Positions 34,262 to 42,715 of a stretch of 64,000 nucleotides of DNA are shown in pieces. The notes beneath the pieces were generated by a model. The model made no database searches and was not told where the DNA came from. It saw only the letters and a program-made list of their open reading frames with translations. Origin of the DNA: an uncultured Chitinophagaceae bacterium. GTDB taxonomy: Bacteria > Bacteroidota > Bacteroidia > Chitinophagales > Chitinophagaceae. Positions within the stretch are counted from its first letter, which is position 1, and each line of letters begins with the position of its first letter. The position numbers were made by a program, and so were the translations under genes. The stretch lies in NCBI GenBank assembly GCA_936908745.1, contig CAKZFX010000010.1:186001-250000 (forward strand), given 5' to 3'.

Positions 34262-35704
34262 ATGAAACAGTTCTTAGACGAAAATTTTTTACTGAAAACA
34301 AAAACGGCACAACGCCTTTACCATGAGTATGCGAAAACGATGCCGATCATAGATTATCACTGCCACCTGCCGCAACAGCAGATCGCAGAGGATAAGCGTT
34401 TTGATAACCTGACGCAAGTATGGTTGTATGGCGATCATTATAAGTGGAGAGCGATGCGTACAAACGGTGTGGATGAAAGCTATTGTACCGGCAGCAGATC
34501 TGATTGGGAAAAATTTCAGCAATGGGCGGCCACCGTTCCTTATACGTTGCGTAATCCTTTATATCATTGGACACATTTAGAACTGCAACGTTACTTTGAT
34601 GTGCAGGATATCTTAAATCCTGACACTGCACGCAAAATCTATGACGAGTGTTCAGAAAAACTACGTTCATCCGATTACTCTGTACGCAACCTGCTTCGCA
34701 AAATGAATGTGAAACTGGTTTGCACAACGGATGACCCCGTTGACTCTTTGGAATATCACCAGCAATTAAAGGATGAAGCGTTTGAAATTCCAATCCTGCC
34801 TGCATTCCGTCCCGACAATGCGATGAATGTAAGCAGTGCGCCGAAATTCAATGCGTATATCAAAAAAATAGAAGAAGTATCAGGCATTTCTGTTTCTTCT
34901 TTTGATGACTTCTTGTATGCCTTACAAAACCGTCACGACTTCTTTGCTTCGATGGGTTGTAATGTATCGGATCATGGTTTGGAAGAGATCTATGCGGATG
35001 ACTTTACCGGCTCTGAAATTGATGCTATTTTCAATAAGATACATGGCGGCAAAGAATTGAACGAAACTGAGCAGCGTAAATTCCGTTCGGCTATGCTGAT
35101 CCATTTTGCAGAATGGGATTGGGAAAAAGGCTGGGTGCAGCAATTTCACCTCGGTGCCTTACGCAACAACAACTCAAGAATGATGCAAACCCTGGGTCCT
35201 GATACCGGATGGGATTCGATCGGCGACTTTTCACAAGGTCGCACATTGGCAAAATTTCTTGACAAACTCGATACTAATAATAAACTGGCGAAAACAGTTT
35301 TATATAACCTCAATCCTGCCGATAATGAACTGATGGCAACGATGATCGGCAACTTTAATGACGGATCATCTGCCGGAAAAATCCAATGGGGTTCTGCCTG
35401 GTGGTTTTTGGATCAGAAAGATGGCATGACCAAACAGATCAACGCACTTAGCAATATGGGCTTGCTCAGCAAATTCATTGGTATGCTGACGGATTCAAGA
35501 AGTTTTCTTTCTTTTCCAAGACATGAGTACTTCCGCAGGATATTGTGTGATCTGTTTGGAGATGAAATTGAGAACGGCGAATTGCCAAATGATATAGCAT
35601 GGATAGGCAAAGTGGTACAGGATATTTGCTTTAATAACAACAAGGACTATTTCAACTGGCAACTGGAGCCACAGGCTGCGGCAGTGAAAAATGCTGTATT
35701 GTAA
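34262..35704 (+). CDS. uxaC: Glucuronate/galacturonate isomerase
   Basis: This 480-residue protein shows the start of the amidohydrolase-like uronate isomerase: PIIDYHCHLPQQQIAED with the two metal-binding His, then DNLTQVWLYGDHYKWRAMRT. Later blocks VCTTDDPVDSLEYH and ILPAFRPDNAM, and the C-terminal WWFLDQKDGM and FIGMLTDSRSFLSFPRHEYF, also match. It converts D-galacturonate to D-tagaturonate (and glucuronate to fructuronate), the first cytoplasmic step of the pathway. Length agrees with the family (about 470). Confidence 0.95.
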   Translation: MKQFLDENFLLKTKTAQRLYHEYAKTMPIIDYHCHLPQQQIAEDKRFDNLTQVWLYGDHYKWRAMRTNGVDESYCTGSRSDWEKFQQWAATVPYTLRNPLYHWTHLELQRYFDVQDILNPDTARKIYDECSEKLRSSDYSVRNLLRKMNVKLVCTTDDPVDSLEYHQQLKDEAFEIPILPAFRPDNAMNVSSAPKFNAYIKKIEEVSGISVSSFDDFLYALQNRHDFFASMGCNVSDHGLEEIYADDFTGSEIDAIFNKIHGGKELNETEQRKFRSAMLIHFAEWDWEKGWVQQFHLGALRNNNSRMMQTLGPDTGWDSIGDFSQGRTLAKFLDKLDTNNKLAKTVLYNLNPADNELMATMIGNFNDGSSAGKIQWGSAWWFLDQKDGMTKQINALSNMGLLSKFIGMLTDSRSFLSFPRHEYFRRILCDLFGDEIENGELPNDIAWIGKVVQDICFNNNKDYFNWQLEPQAAAVKNAVL

Positions 35705-35724
35705 AACAGGAAATACTTGTCGGC

Positions 35725-35762
35725 ATCGTTCCCGGTTTTGTCCGGTATCGTTTCCGGTAAAA
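35725..35762 (-). promoter_or_regulatory. Paired operator-like sites upstream of kdgK
   Basis: On the minus strand CCGGGAACGAT (35725-35735) matches the susC site exactly, and CCGGAAACGAT (35747-35757) differs by one base. The two are 22 bases apart, on one DNA face, and 84-116 bases before the kdgK start. The opposite arms of the palindrome are degraded in both. Confidence 0.55.
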
Positions 35763-35840
35763 TAGTATGACAACAAGCCTTTCTTTAGGAGTGCATGCTG
35801 TATCTTTCAACAATCTATAATTATAATATAACTAAATACC

Positions 35841-36866
35841 ATGTCGAAAAAAGTTGTAACACTGGGTGAGATCATGTTAAGGTTATCAACCCCCGATTTT
35901 AAGCGTTTTGTGCAGGCTGATACATTAGACGTAACATATGGTGGCGGCGAAGCCAACGTATCTGCTGCATTATGTAATTATGGACTGAATGGAACTTTTG
36001 TAAGCAAGGTTCCTAATAATCCAATCGGTCAGTCTGCAATCAATCACCTGCGTCGTTATGGTGTGGACACACAATTCGTAGCAAGAGGTGGTGACAGGTT
36101 GGGGATTTACTTCCTTGAAACGGGAGCTTCTATGCGTGCATCACAAGTTGTGTACGACCGTGCCGGCGCTTCTATCGCGGACGTGGATGCCAGTGAATTT
36201 GACTGGGATAAAATATTTGACGGTGCTTCATGGTTTCATACCACGGGTATCACACCGGCATTGAGTGATAAAGCAGCAGCGTTGACAGAAGCTGCGTTGA
36301 AAGCAGCCAAAGCAAAAGGCATTACCACCAGTATTGATCTGAACTACCGCAAAAAACTGTGGAGCAAGGAAAAAGCAAGAGAAGTAATGACGAAGCTTTG
36401 TCAATACGTAGATGTATGTATCGGCAATGAAGAAGATGCAGATACAACATTAGGTTTCAAAGCGGCGCATACCGATGTGACCAAAGGTGAATTAAACCTT
36501 GATGGCTTCAAAGATGTGTTCAGGCAAATGAAAGAGAAATTTGGTTTTAAATTCATCGCTTCTTCATTACGTGAAAGCCACAGCGCCAGCGATAATGGGT
36601 GGAGCGCATTAGTATATGATGGCAATGAGTTTTATCATACAAAACAATACAATGTTCGTATCGTTGACCGTGTGGGTAGCGGCGATTCATTTGCCAGTGG
36701 CCTGATCTATGGTTTGGTAACAGGTATGTCAATGGGCGATGCAGCTGAATTTGGCGTAGCTGCTTCCGCATTGAAACACACTATTCCGGGTGACCTGAAC
36801 CATGCTACATTAAGTGAAGTAAAAGACCTGGTAAAAGGTGATGGCAGCGGAAGGGTTCAACGTTAA
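35841..36866 (+). CDS. kdgK: 2-keto-3-deoxygluconate kinase (PfkB family)
   Basis: The protein has 341 residues with ribokinase/PfkB architecture: GEIMLRLSTPDFKRFVQADT at the N-terminus, the substrate-lid Gly-Gly segment TYGGGEANVSAAL, and the C-terminal signature DRVGSGDSFASGLIYGL with the catalytic Asp. It phosphorylates KDG to KDPG with ATP in the cytoplasm, linking UxaA to the aldolase. Context (between uxaC and the KDPG aldolase) is decisive for the substrate. Two operator-like sites precede it, so it may start a third transcription unit of the regulon. Confidence 0.93.
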   Translation: MSKKVVTLGEIMLRLSTPDFKRFVQADTLDVTYGGGEANVSAALCNYGLNGTFVSKVPNNPIGQSAINHLRRYGVDTQFVARGGDRLGIYFLETGASMRASQVVYDRAGASIADVDASEFDWDKIFDGASWFHTTGITPALSDKAAALTEAALKAAKAKGITTSIDLNYRKKLWSKEKAREVMTKLCQYVDVCIGNEEDADTTLGFKAAHTDVTKGELNLDGFKDVFRQMKEKFGFKFIASSLRESHSASDNGWSALVYDGNEFYHTKQYNVRIVDRVGSGDSFASGLIYGLVTGMSMGDAAEFGVAASALKHTIPGDLNHATLSEVKDLVKGDGSGRVQR

Positions 36867-36869
36867 AAC

Positions 36870-36979
36870 GTTTAAAGTCTGAAGTTTAAAGTTCAATGTT
36901 GCTGAAAGCAGAAAATCCCGGTGCATAAAGAAAATTTCAATTACAAGAACCTTAGACCTTACACCTTAAACTTTAAACC
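36870..36979. repeat. Word-like GTTTAAAGT repeat between kdgK and the yhcH-like gene
   Basis: GTTTAAAGTCTGAAG and TTTAAAGTTC on the left face inverted words CCTTAGACCTTACACC and TTAAACTTTAAACC on the right, so the gap could fold back on itself. A weaker block of the same type (AAGCTTAAAACTTTGAGC, CCTGAAACTTGAAACAC) lies at 37480-37535. Confidence 0.55.
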
Positions 36980-36987
36980 TTTTTATA

Positions 36988-37437
36988 ATGGTAATAGACA
37001 CTATACAAAACGCCCCCAAATACTTTTCAGTTCACCCGTTGTTTGAAAAAGCATTTGAATTTATCGGGCAAACAGACCTTGCGAATGCGCCTGATGGTAA
37101 ATCGGATATTGCGGAAGGGTTGAAAGCTATATTCAGCAATGCGCCGGGTAAGACAAAGGAAGCCAGTTTGGCAAAATTTGAATGTCATAATAAAAACATT
37201 GATATCCAGCTTTGCATAAAAGGCGTGGAAACGATTGGCTGGACACCCCGGGAAAAATGTGTACAACCCAACGGTGAATACAATGCAGAAAAAGATGTGC
37301 AACTATACCATGATGGGGCAGACACGTTCTTTCAACTGACAGATGGGCAGTTTGCGATCTTCTTTCCGGAAGATGTGCATGCGCCGATGATAGGTGAAGG
37401 CGAGATTAAAAAACTGGTGATAAAAGTGAAATTATAA
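36988..37437 (+). CDS. YhcH/YjgK/YiaL (DUF386) family protein
   Basis: This 149-residue cupin-like protein shows the family blocks KNIDIQLCIKGVETIGWTPR, EYNAEKDVQLYHDGADTFFQ and FAIFFPEDVHAPMIGEG with the metal-site residues, plus a C-terminal KKLVIKVKL strand. Members occur in loci for acidic sugars and are thought to isomerise or open sugar rings. Here it may act on the 4,5-unsaturated uronate released by GH105, a step for which no kduI, kduD or kdgF gene is seen in this window. That role is inference. Confidence 0.85.
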   Translation: MVIDTIQNAPKYFSVHPLFEKAFEFIGQTDLANAPDGKSDIAEGLKAIFSNAPGKTKEASLAKFECHNKNIDIQLCIKGVETIGWTPREKCVQPNGEYNAEKDVQLYHDGADTFFQLTDGQFAIFFPEDVHAPMIGEGEIKKLVIKVKL

Positions 37438-37545
37438 GCAATAAGTTCTCAGTTCAATAGTTACGAACAGGGCATTCAATATTGAAGCTTAAAACTTTGA
37501 GCAGCTAACCTGAAACTTGAAACACAAAAATTTAAACTAATCGAA

Positions 37546-38208
37546 TTGAGCAAGACACAACAAATAACAGACGCTATCATTGCACAAGGCATTTTGCCTT
37601 TATACTTTAATTCAGATGAATCGGTAAGTGTGGAAGTGCTGCGTTCTATCTATCGGGCAGGCATCAAAGCAGTGGAATATACCAACCGTGGTGACGCAGC
37701 ATTGAGCAACTTCAAAAAAATGGTAGCGGTGCGCAATGAAGAAATGCCCGGTTTATTGTTGGGCGTTGGTACTATCAAAAACTTACAGCAAACAAAAGAC
37801 TATCTTGAGGCGGGGGCTGACTTTTTAGTAAGCCCCGGTTTTGTTCCTGAAGTAGCTGCTTACTGCACAAGCAATGATATATTCTATGCACCGGGTTGTA
37901 TGACACCGACAGAAATCATTGCAGCGGAAAACGCGGGTATTAGGTTTATTAAACTATTCCCTGGTAATATGCTGGGAACAGAATTTTTGACAACGATTAA
38001 AGATGTGTTTCCAAAACTGTTGTTTATGCCAACTGGTGGCGTGGACACAACAAAGGAAAGTATTGAAAGCTGGTACAAAGCCGGTGTTTGTGCCGTTGGT
38101 ATGGGAAGCAAGCTGATCAGTAAAAAGCTGATGGAAGCAAAGGACTATGCAACGATTGAAGCAGAAACAATAAAGGTGCTGGAAGTAATAGCATCTGTAA
38201 AAAAATAA
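37546..38208 (+). CDS. eda: KDPG / 4-hydroxy-2-oxoglutarate aldolase
   Basis: The 220-residue TIM-barrel aldolase shows SVEVLRSIYRAGIKAVEYTN with the catalytic Glu region, SPGFVPEVAAYCTSNDI, PGCMTPTEIIAAENAG, FIKLFPGNM with the Schiff-base Lys, and MPTGGVD near the phosphate site. It cleaves KDPG to pyruvate and glyceraldehyde-3-phosphate and ends the pathway. No ATG is available near the start; TTG at 37546 (TTGAGCAAGACACAA) is the best candidate and gives a natural N-terminus. It lies four bases before the transporter gene. Confidence 0.93.
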   Translation: MSKTQQITDAIIAQGILPLYFNSDESVSVEVLRSIYRAGIKAVEYTNRGDAALSNFKKMVAVRNEEMPGLLLGVGTIKNLQQTKDYLEAGADFLVSPGFVPEVAAYCTSNDIFYAPGCMTPTEIIAAENAGIRFIKLFPGNMLGTEFLTTIKDVFPKLLFMPTGGVDTTKESIESWYKAGVCAVGMGSKLISKKLMEAKDYATIEAETIKVLEVIASVKK

Positions 38209-38211
38209 ACG

Positions 38212-39570
38212 ATGACAGCTCAAGCCATAGGAAAGTACAGGTGGACCATCTGTGCCCTTTTATTCTTTGCTACAACAGTAAACTATCTTGACCGGCAGGT
38301 ATTAAGTTTATTAAAGCCCGTACTCGAAGATGAATTTGGCTGGACAAACAGCCAGTATGCAGATATCGCAGCGGCCTTCCAGTTTACCTATGCAATTGCC
38401 ATGTTATTTGCAGGCCGTTTTATTGACAAGCTTGGCACAAAAAGTGGCTATACATGGGCTATTATCATTTGGTCTATCGGGGCTATTATACATGCGCTGG
38501 CAATACCGATGGGTGAGGGCTTGTTGTCTGTATTAGGTTGGGCAGGTCTTGCAGCTATTCCTGTTTCAGTTATTGGCTTTATGTTTTCAAGAGCTATTTT
38601 AGCAATTGGTGAAGCCGGAAATTTTCCTGCGGCCATTAAAGCTACAGCCGAATATTTTCCTAAAAAGGAACGCTCTTTTGCCACAGGGATTTTTAACTCG
38701 GGTGCAAATGTCGGTGCCATTCTTGCACCTTTATCCGTTCCCTGGATTGAAAAACACTGGGGCTGGCAGGCTGCTTTCTTAATCATTGGCGCTGTCGGTT
38801 TTCTGTGGCTTTTCTTTTGGCTGATATATTATGACAAACCGGAAAAACAGAAACGACTATCAGCCGCAGAACTGGAATACATCAATAGTGATGCAAAGGA
38901 CACCGCTGTTGCAGATGCGAATGAAAAAGTTTCCTGGTTCAAGCTGCTAGGCTATAAACAAACATGGGCATTTGCTTTCGGAAAATTTATGACCGATGGC
39001 GTTTGGTGGTTTTTCCTCTTTTGGCTGCCTGCTTACCTCAAAGATCAGTATGGAATGACAGGCACAGATATTATGTTGCCGCTGGCAGTTTTATACAGCC
39101 TGACAATGTTTGGCAGCATCGGCGGTGGCTGGTTTCCAGTATATTTTATTAGAAAAGGATATCAGCCGTATGATGGTCGGATGAAAGCAATGTTATTAAT
39201 TGCTGTTATCCCATTAGTGGTATTAGCAGCACAACCTTTGGGAAATATCAGTTATTGGATGCCTGTGATACTCATCGGCATTGGTGCATCTGCGCACCAG
39301 GCCTGGAGTGCGAATATTTTCACTACTGTTTCAGATATGTTTCCCAAAAAAGCAGTTGGTTCCGTGGTAGGTATCGGTGGTATGGCTGGTGGTATCGGTG
39401 GTGTGATTATTACCAAAGTAGGCGGCGCCTTGTTTGATCATTACAAAGCGTTAGGGCATATTGAAACCGGTTATACGATCATGTTCGCATTTTGCGCCGT
39501 AGCTTATTTGATTGCATGGTTTGTAATGAAATCGCTGGTGCCAAAATATAAACCGATTACTGACTTATAA
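38212..39570 (+). CDS. exuT: MFS hexuronate transporter (ExuT-like)
   Basis: This 452-residue major-facilitator protein has 12 predicted membrane segments. The N-terminus ICALLFFATTVNYLDRQVLS and the helix 2-3 loop GRFIDKLGTKSGYTWA are typical of the ACS/hexuronate subfamily; RAILAIGEAGNFPAAIKATAE matches the helix 4-5 family motif. It would carry galacturonate or glucuronate across the inner membrane by proton symport. It ends the locus and is followed by a strong terminator. Confidence 0.92.
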   Translation: MTAQAIGKYRWTICALLFFATTVNYLDRQVLSLLKPVLEDEFGWTNSQYADIAAAFQFTYAIAMLFAGRFIDKLGTKSGYTWAIIIWSIGAIIHALAIPMGEGLLSVLGWAGLAAIPVSVIGFMFSRAILAIGEAGNFPAAIKATAEYFPKKERSFATGIFNSGANVGAILAPLSVPWIEKHWGWQAAFLIIGAVGFLWLFFWLIYYDKPEKQKRLSAAELEYINSDAKDTAVADANEKVSWFKLLGYKQTWAFAFGKFMTDGVWWFFLFWLPAYLKDQYGMTGTDIMLPLAVLYSLTMFGSIGGGWFPVYFIRKGYQPYDGRMKAMLLIAVIPLVVLAAQPLGNISYWMPVILIGIGASAHQAWSANIFTTVSDMFPKKAVGSVVGIGGMAGGIGGVIITKVGGALFDHYKALGHIETGYTIMFAFCAVAYLIAWFVMKSLVPKYKPITDL

Positions 39571-39579
39571 TACATAAAT

Positions 39580-39608
39580 AAAAAACCCGGCTTCAAGCCG
39601 GGTTTTTT
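39580..39608. terminator. Bidirectional terminator between exuT and the acyl-CoA ligase gene
   Basis: ACCCGGCTT and AAGCCGGGT form a perfect stem with A-tracts before and T-tracts after, so it can end transcription from both convergent genes (39570 on plus, 39611 on minus). Confidence 0.92.
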
Positions 39609-39610
39609 AT

Positions 39611-41392
39611 TTAATGATATATCCGCTCAATCGCATCTTTATATTTTTCAGTGATCACTTTGCGTCGCATCGACATTTTAGGGGTCAGTTCACCGCTGTC
39701 AACACTCCATTCATTTGGCAGCAATTCAAACTTTTTGATCTGCTCAACATGATTAAAGAATTTATTAAAACTTTCAACAAGGTCTTTATACAATTCGATC
39801 ACTTTAGGGTTGCGCAATAAATCTTCATTGCTGCTGTCAGCCATTCCATTTTGCCGCGCCCAATCTTTCAGGTTAGGGAAAGAAGGAATGATCAGTGCGC
39901 CAACAAACTTGCGTTCAGGACCCACCACCATCACCTGTTCAATAAATGGTGACTCTTTCAACTTGTTTTCAATAGGCAATGGGGCTACATACTTGCCACC
40001 ACTTGTTTTAAACAACTCTTTCTTACGGTCCGTTATTTTCAGGAAACGATCGTCCACCATGGTGCCGATATCGCCGGTGTGGAACCAGCTGTCTGTAATT
40101 ACTTCGGCTGTAAGGTCAGGACGTTTGTAATAACCCATCATAATATTCGGGCCTTTGCATAGTATTTCGCCGTCTTCGGCAATTTTTACCTGTACGTCAG
40201 CAATCAACGGCCCAACGCTTCCAAACTTCCTGTCTTCTACATTGTAACGATTCACACTGATAACGGGAGAGGTTTCTGTCAGTCCATAACCTTCCATGAT
40301 CGTTATCTTGCCCGCGGTGAAAATACGGATCAACCGCACCTGGCAGGCAGCGCCGCCGGTTACGATACACTTAATGTTATTACCCAGCGCTTCTCTCCAT
40401 TTACTAAAAATGAGTTTATTGGCAATCGCCAGTTGCATATTATAAAAGAAACCCTGGTTTTGATTGATCTCATACTTTTCTGCCAATCCATGCGCCCAGA
40501 AAAACAGCTTTTTCTTTATGCCGGATAATTCATTTCCTTTTTGCATGATGCGGTCATACACTTTTTCCAGTAATCGCGGAACAGTGGTGAATACATCGGG
40601 TTTTACTTCTTTCAGGTTGTCAGCAATGGTTTCCAAACTCTCTGCATAATAAACAGAGGTCCCCCTGAATAAATACAGGTAAGTAACCATCCGTTCAAAA
40701 ATATGATTCAGCGGAAGAAAACTCAAGGAACGCAATTTATCACCGGGAGGAAAACAAGGGATACAAGCCAGTACGTTCGACAGAATATTCGCATGACTCA
40801 GCATTACACCTTTGGGTGTACCTGTTGTGCCGGATGTGTAAATGATGGTAGCAAGGTCTTCATACTGTATTTTATCAGCAGCAGCTTTGATCTTCTCTCT
40901 CCATTCAGGTGTACTTAATGCTGTCAGTTCTTTCCAGTGTTTTGCATTGGCCACATGTTCAAACGTATAAATGGCTTTCAGGGAAGGCACACGGTCTTTC
41001 AGGCTCAGTACTTTTAAAAACAACTCTTCATCATTTACAAAAATCATCTTCACCTCTGCATCGTTCAGGATAAACTCCAGCTCGTTTACATTGATAGTCG
41101 GGTAAACAGGTGTCAGTATCGCTCCGATCTGTTGCACCGCCAGGTCCAGCATCACCCATTCAGGACGGTTCTTGCACATAACCGCTACTTTGTCGCGGCC
41201 TTCAGGCGTCATATCATTCGCACTGACACCAGCTGCCAGCAAACCCGCACTCAGGTCGTCCACAATGGTCTTTACCTGCTGTGTGCTGTACGTTTTCCAC
41301 TGGCCACTTTCTTTGCCGGCCAGCATATCGTCCAGCGGTGTTTTTTCGAGATGATAATCTATACAATCAAATAATCTGCGTGGTTCAGTCAT
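39611..41392 (-). CDS. Long-chain fatty acid-CoA ligase (AMP-forming)
   Basis: The protein has 593 residues of the adenylate-forming superfamily. The P-loop-like motif is IIYTSGTTGTPKGVMLSHAN (about 182-201); further motifs are EGYGLTETSPVISVN, WFHTGDIGTM and DRKKELFKTSGGKYVAP. The last of these and the C-terminal part with VDSGELTPKMSMRRKV match the bacterial FadD15/AAE-like long-chain group. It activates fatty acids to acyl-CoA with ATP. Length fits the family (about 590-600). It is a stand-alone gene converging on the pectin locus. Confidence 0.92.
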   Translation of the reverse strand: MTEPRRLFDCIDYHLEKTPLDDMLAGKESGQWKTYSTQQVKTIVDDLSAGLLAAGVSANDMTPEGRDKVAVMCKNRPEWVMLDLAVQQIGAILTPVYPTINVNELEFILNDAEVKMIFVNDEELFLKVLSLKDRVPSLKAIYTFEHVANAKHWKELTALSTPEWREKIKAAADKIQYEDLATIIYTSGTTGTPKGVMLSHANILSNVLACIPCFPPGDKLRSLSFLPLNHIFERMVTYLYLFRGTSVYYAESLETIADNLKEVKPDVFTTVPRLLEKVYDRIMQKGNELSGIKKKLFFWAHGLAEKYEINQNQGFFYNMQLAIANKLIFSKWREALGNNIKCIVTGGAACQVRLIRIFTAGKITIMEGYGLTETSPVISVNRYNVEDRKFGSVGPLIADVQVKIAEDGEILCKGPNIMMGYYKRPDLTAEVITDSWFHTGDIGTMVDDRFLKITDRKKELFKTSGGKYVAPLPIENKLKESPFIEQVMVVGPERKFVGALIIPSFPNLKDWARQNGMADSSNEDLLRNPKVIELYKDLVESFNKFFNHVEQIKKFELLPNEWSVDSGELTPKMSMRRKVITEKYKDAIERIYH

Positions 41393-41570
41393 GGCGCAAT
41401 CTGTTAAATAAAAAATCAGTGGGATTTACAGTAAACAAATTAACTAATACCGCTTACACTTTAAAATATAGTTTGTGGCCAGCCGGTTGGTTGCTTCTAC
41501 CAGCCGTCCCCGACACCATTCAGTATGAAGCGAACGTCTTTTGTATACAGCAAATCAAAAATAATGCAAT

Positions 41571-41599
41571 AAAAAACCTCCTGCTACGATCGCAGGAGG
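41571..41599 (-). terminator. Terminator of the TPR gene
   Basis: CCTCCTGC (41577-41584) and GCAGGAGG (41592-41599) pair perfectly with a 7-base loop. On the minus strand the stem is followed by six T residues (41576-41571). It lies 26 bases past the stop at 41625. Confidence 0.88.
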
Positions 41600-41624
41600 C
41601 TTCTTTATAATAGAAAATGAAATA

Positions 41625-42638
41625 TTATTTTACGTGGTAATATTGACCCGGAGGCATCCTGAATACACGGCTTTTCTGAAATGTATTAAAATTCGTATAC
41701 TGCTCCGCATGTGTCTTTGTCCAGTTATCATACGCTGCTAAATTTTCCACGGGGCCAAATAACCATTGATTGTAGGCTTCAAACATACCTTCACGGATCA
41801 GCTGTTGCTGGTAATCAAACAAACGGAAAGGATAACGGGCAGCATTGGCATTGTACCAATCGAGGATAAAACGGGTGCGGATCATTGTCAGTGTTTCCAC
41901 ATTCAATCCTCTTGTCGTCAATGAATTTTGTTTATCCATCGTACGCAGGAACGCTTTGGCAAACTCGCTCTTATTCTTTTCTTCGCCCGCCATCAGGTTG
42001 GGGTCTGTAAACAGTTTTTCTTTATAGGCCTGTAACAACAAAGCTTTCATCGCTGCGCCTCTTTCACTCAGGCTTTCCATGTTCACAAAAATTTCGCCAT
42101 ACACAAGGCTCCACACTTTATCCTTTGTATAAAAGTAATAACGGGCAGCATTGTAGTAATTGCCTGCGCTGGCCGGGTCTACTTCAATTCCTTTTTCCCA
42201 TTGGTCAATAGCCGAAAAATCTTTAATCGCCCATAGTAATTCGCCGTACTCACTATACAACGGGCCACTTTTAGGGAATTTTTTCAATGCCTTTTTATAC
42301 ATCTTTTCGCAATCCTTGATTTCTTCCAATGCCTTATACACATTGCCGGCAATCTGGTATGTCATCACATCGGCGTCGTCCCTGTCCACGATTGTTTTCA
42401 CACCTTCCAGCGCCTTACTGAAATCCTGTTTCAGGTAATAATTCTGGATAAGGTCTTTTTGTATCTCAAGGTTGTTTTTATCCATTTGCGCAGCCCTGTT
42501 CAACACAAGAATGGCATTATTATAGTCGCCTGCCATCATAAATGTGCGGGCTGTTTCTCGCAGGGTTTTAACATCTTCCTGGGCCGATACGGCTAACGTA
42601 ATGAAAGAGGCGAAAACGAAGGATAAGTATTTCTTCAT
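41625..42638 (-). CDS. Exported tetratricopeptide-repeat protein
   Basis: The protein has 337 residues from MKKYLSFVFASFITLAVSAQ, which gives a clean signal peptide; a start six codons upstream is possible. The mature N-terminal half consists of TPR units (FMMAGDYNNAILVLNRAAQMDKN-like, then NYYLKQDFSKALEGVKTI and CEKMYKKALKKFPKSGPLYS). The C-terminal half is helical without recognised motifs and ends FRMPPGQYYHVK. It probably mediates protein contacts in the periplasm or at the outer membrane. No partner is evident. It is separated by 77 bases from the DUF1015 gene. Confidence 0.8.
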   Translation of the reverse strand: MKKYLSFVFASFITLAVSAQEDVKTLRETARTFMMAGDYNNAILVLNRAAQMDKNNLEIQKDLIQNYYLKQDFSKALEGVKTIVDRDDADVMTYQIAGNVYKALEEIKDCEKMYKKALKKFPKSGPLYSEYGELLWAIKDFSAIDQWEKGIEVDPASAGNYYNAARYYFYTKDKVWSLVYGEIFVNMESLSERGAAMKALLLQAYKEKLFTDPNLMAGEEKNKSEFAKAFLRTMDKQNSLTTRGLNVETLTMIRTRFILDWYNANAARYPFRLFDYQQQLIREGMFEAYNQWLFGPVENLAAYDNWTKTHAEQYTNFNTFQKSRVFRMPPGQYYHVK

Positions 42639-42715
42639 ATTACAAATTAAAAACAAAGAGACGTTTTAATGAACGTCCCTGTTGCAAAATAACAAATATT
42701 TCAGCAGTCATGCGG

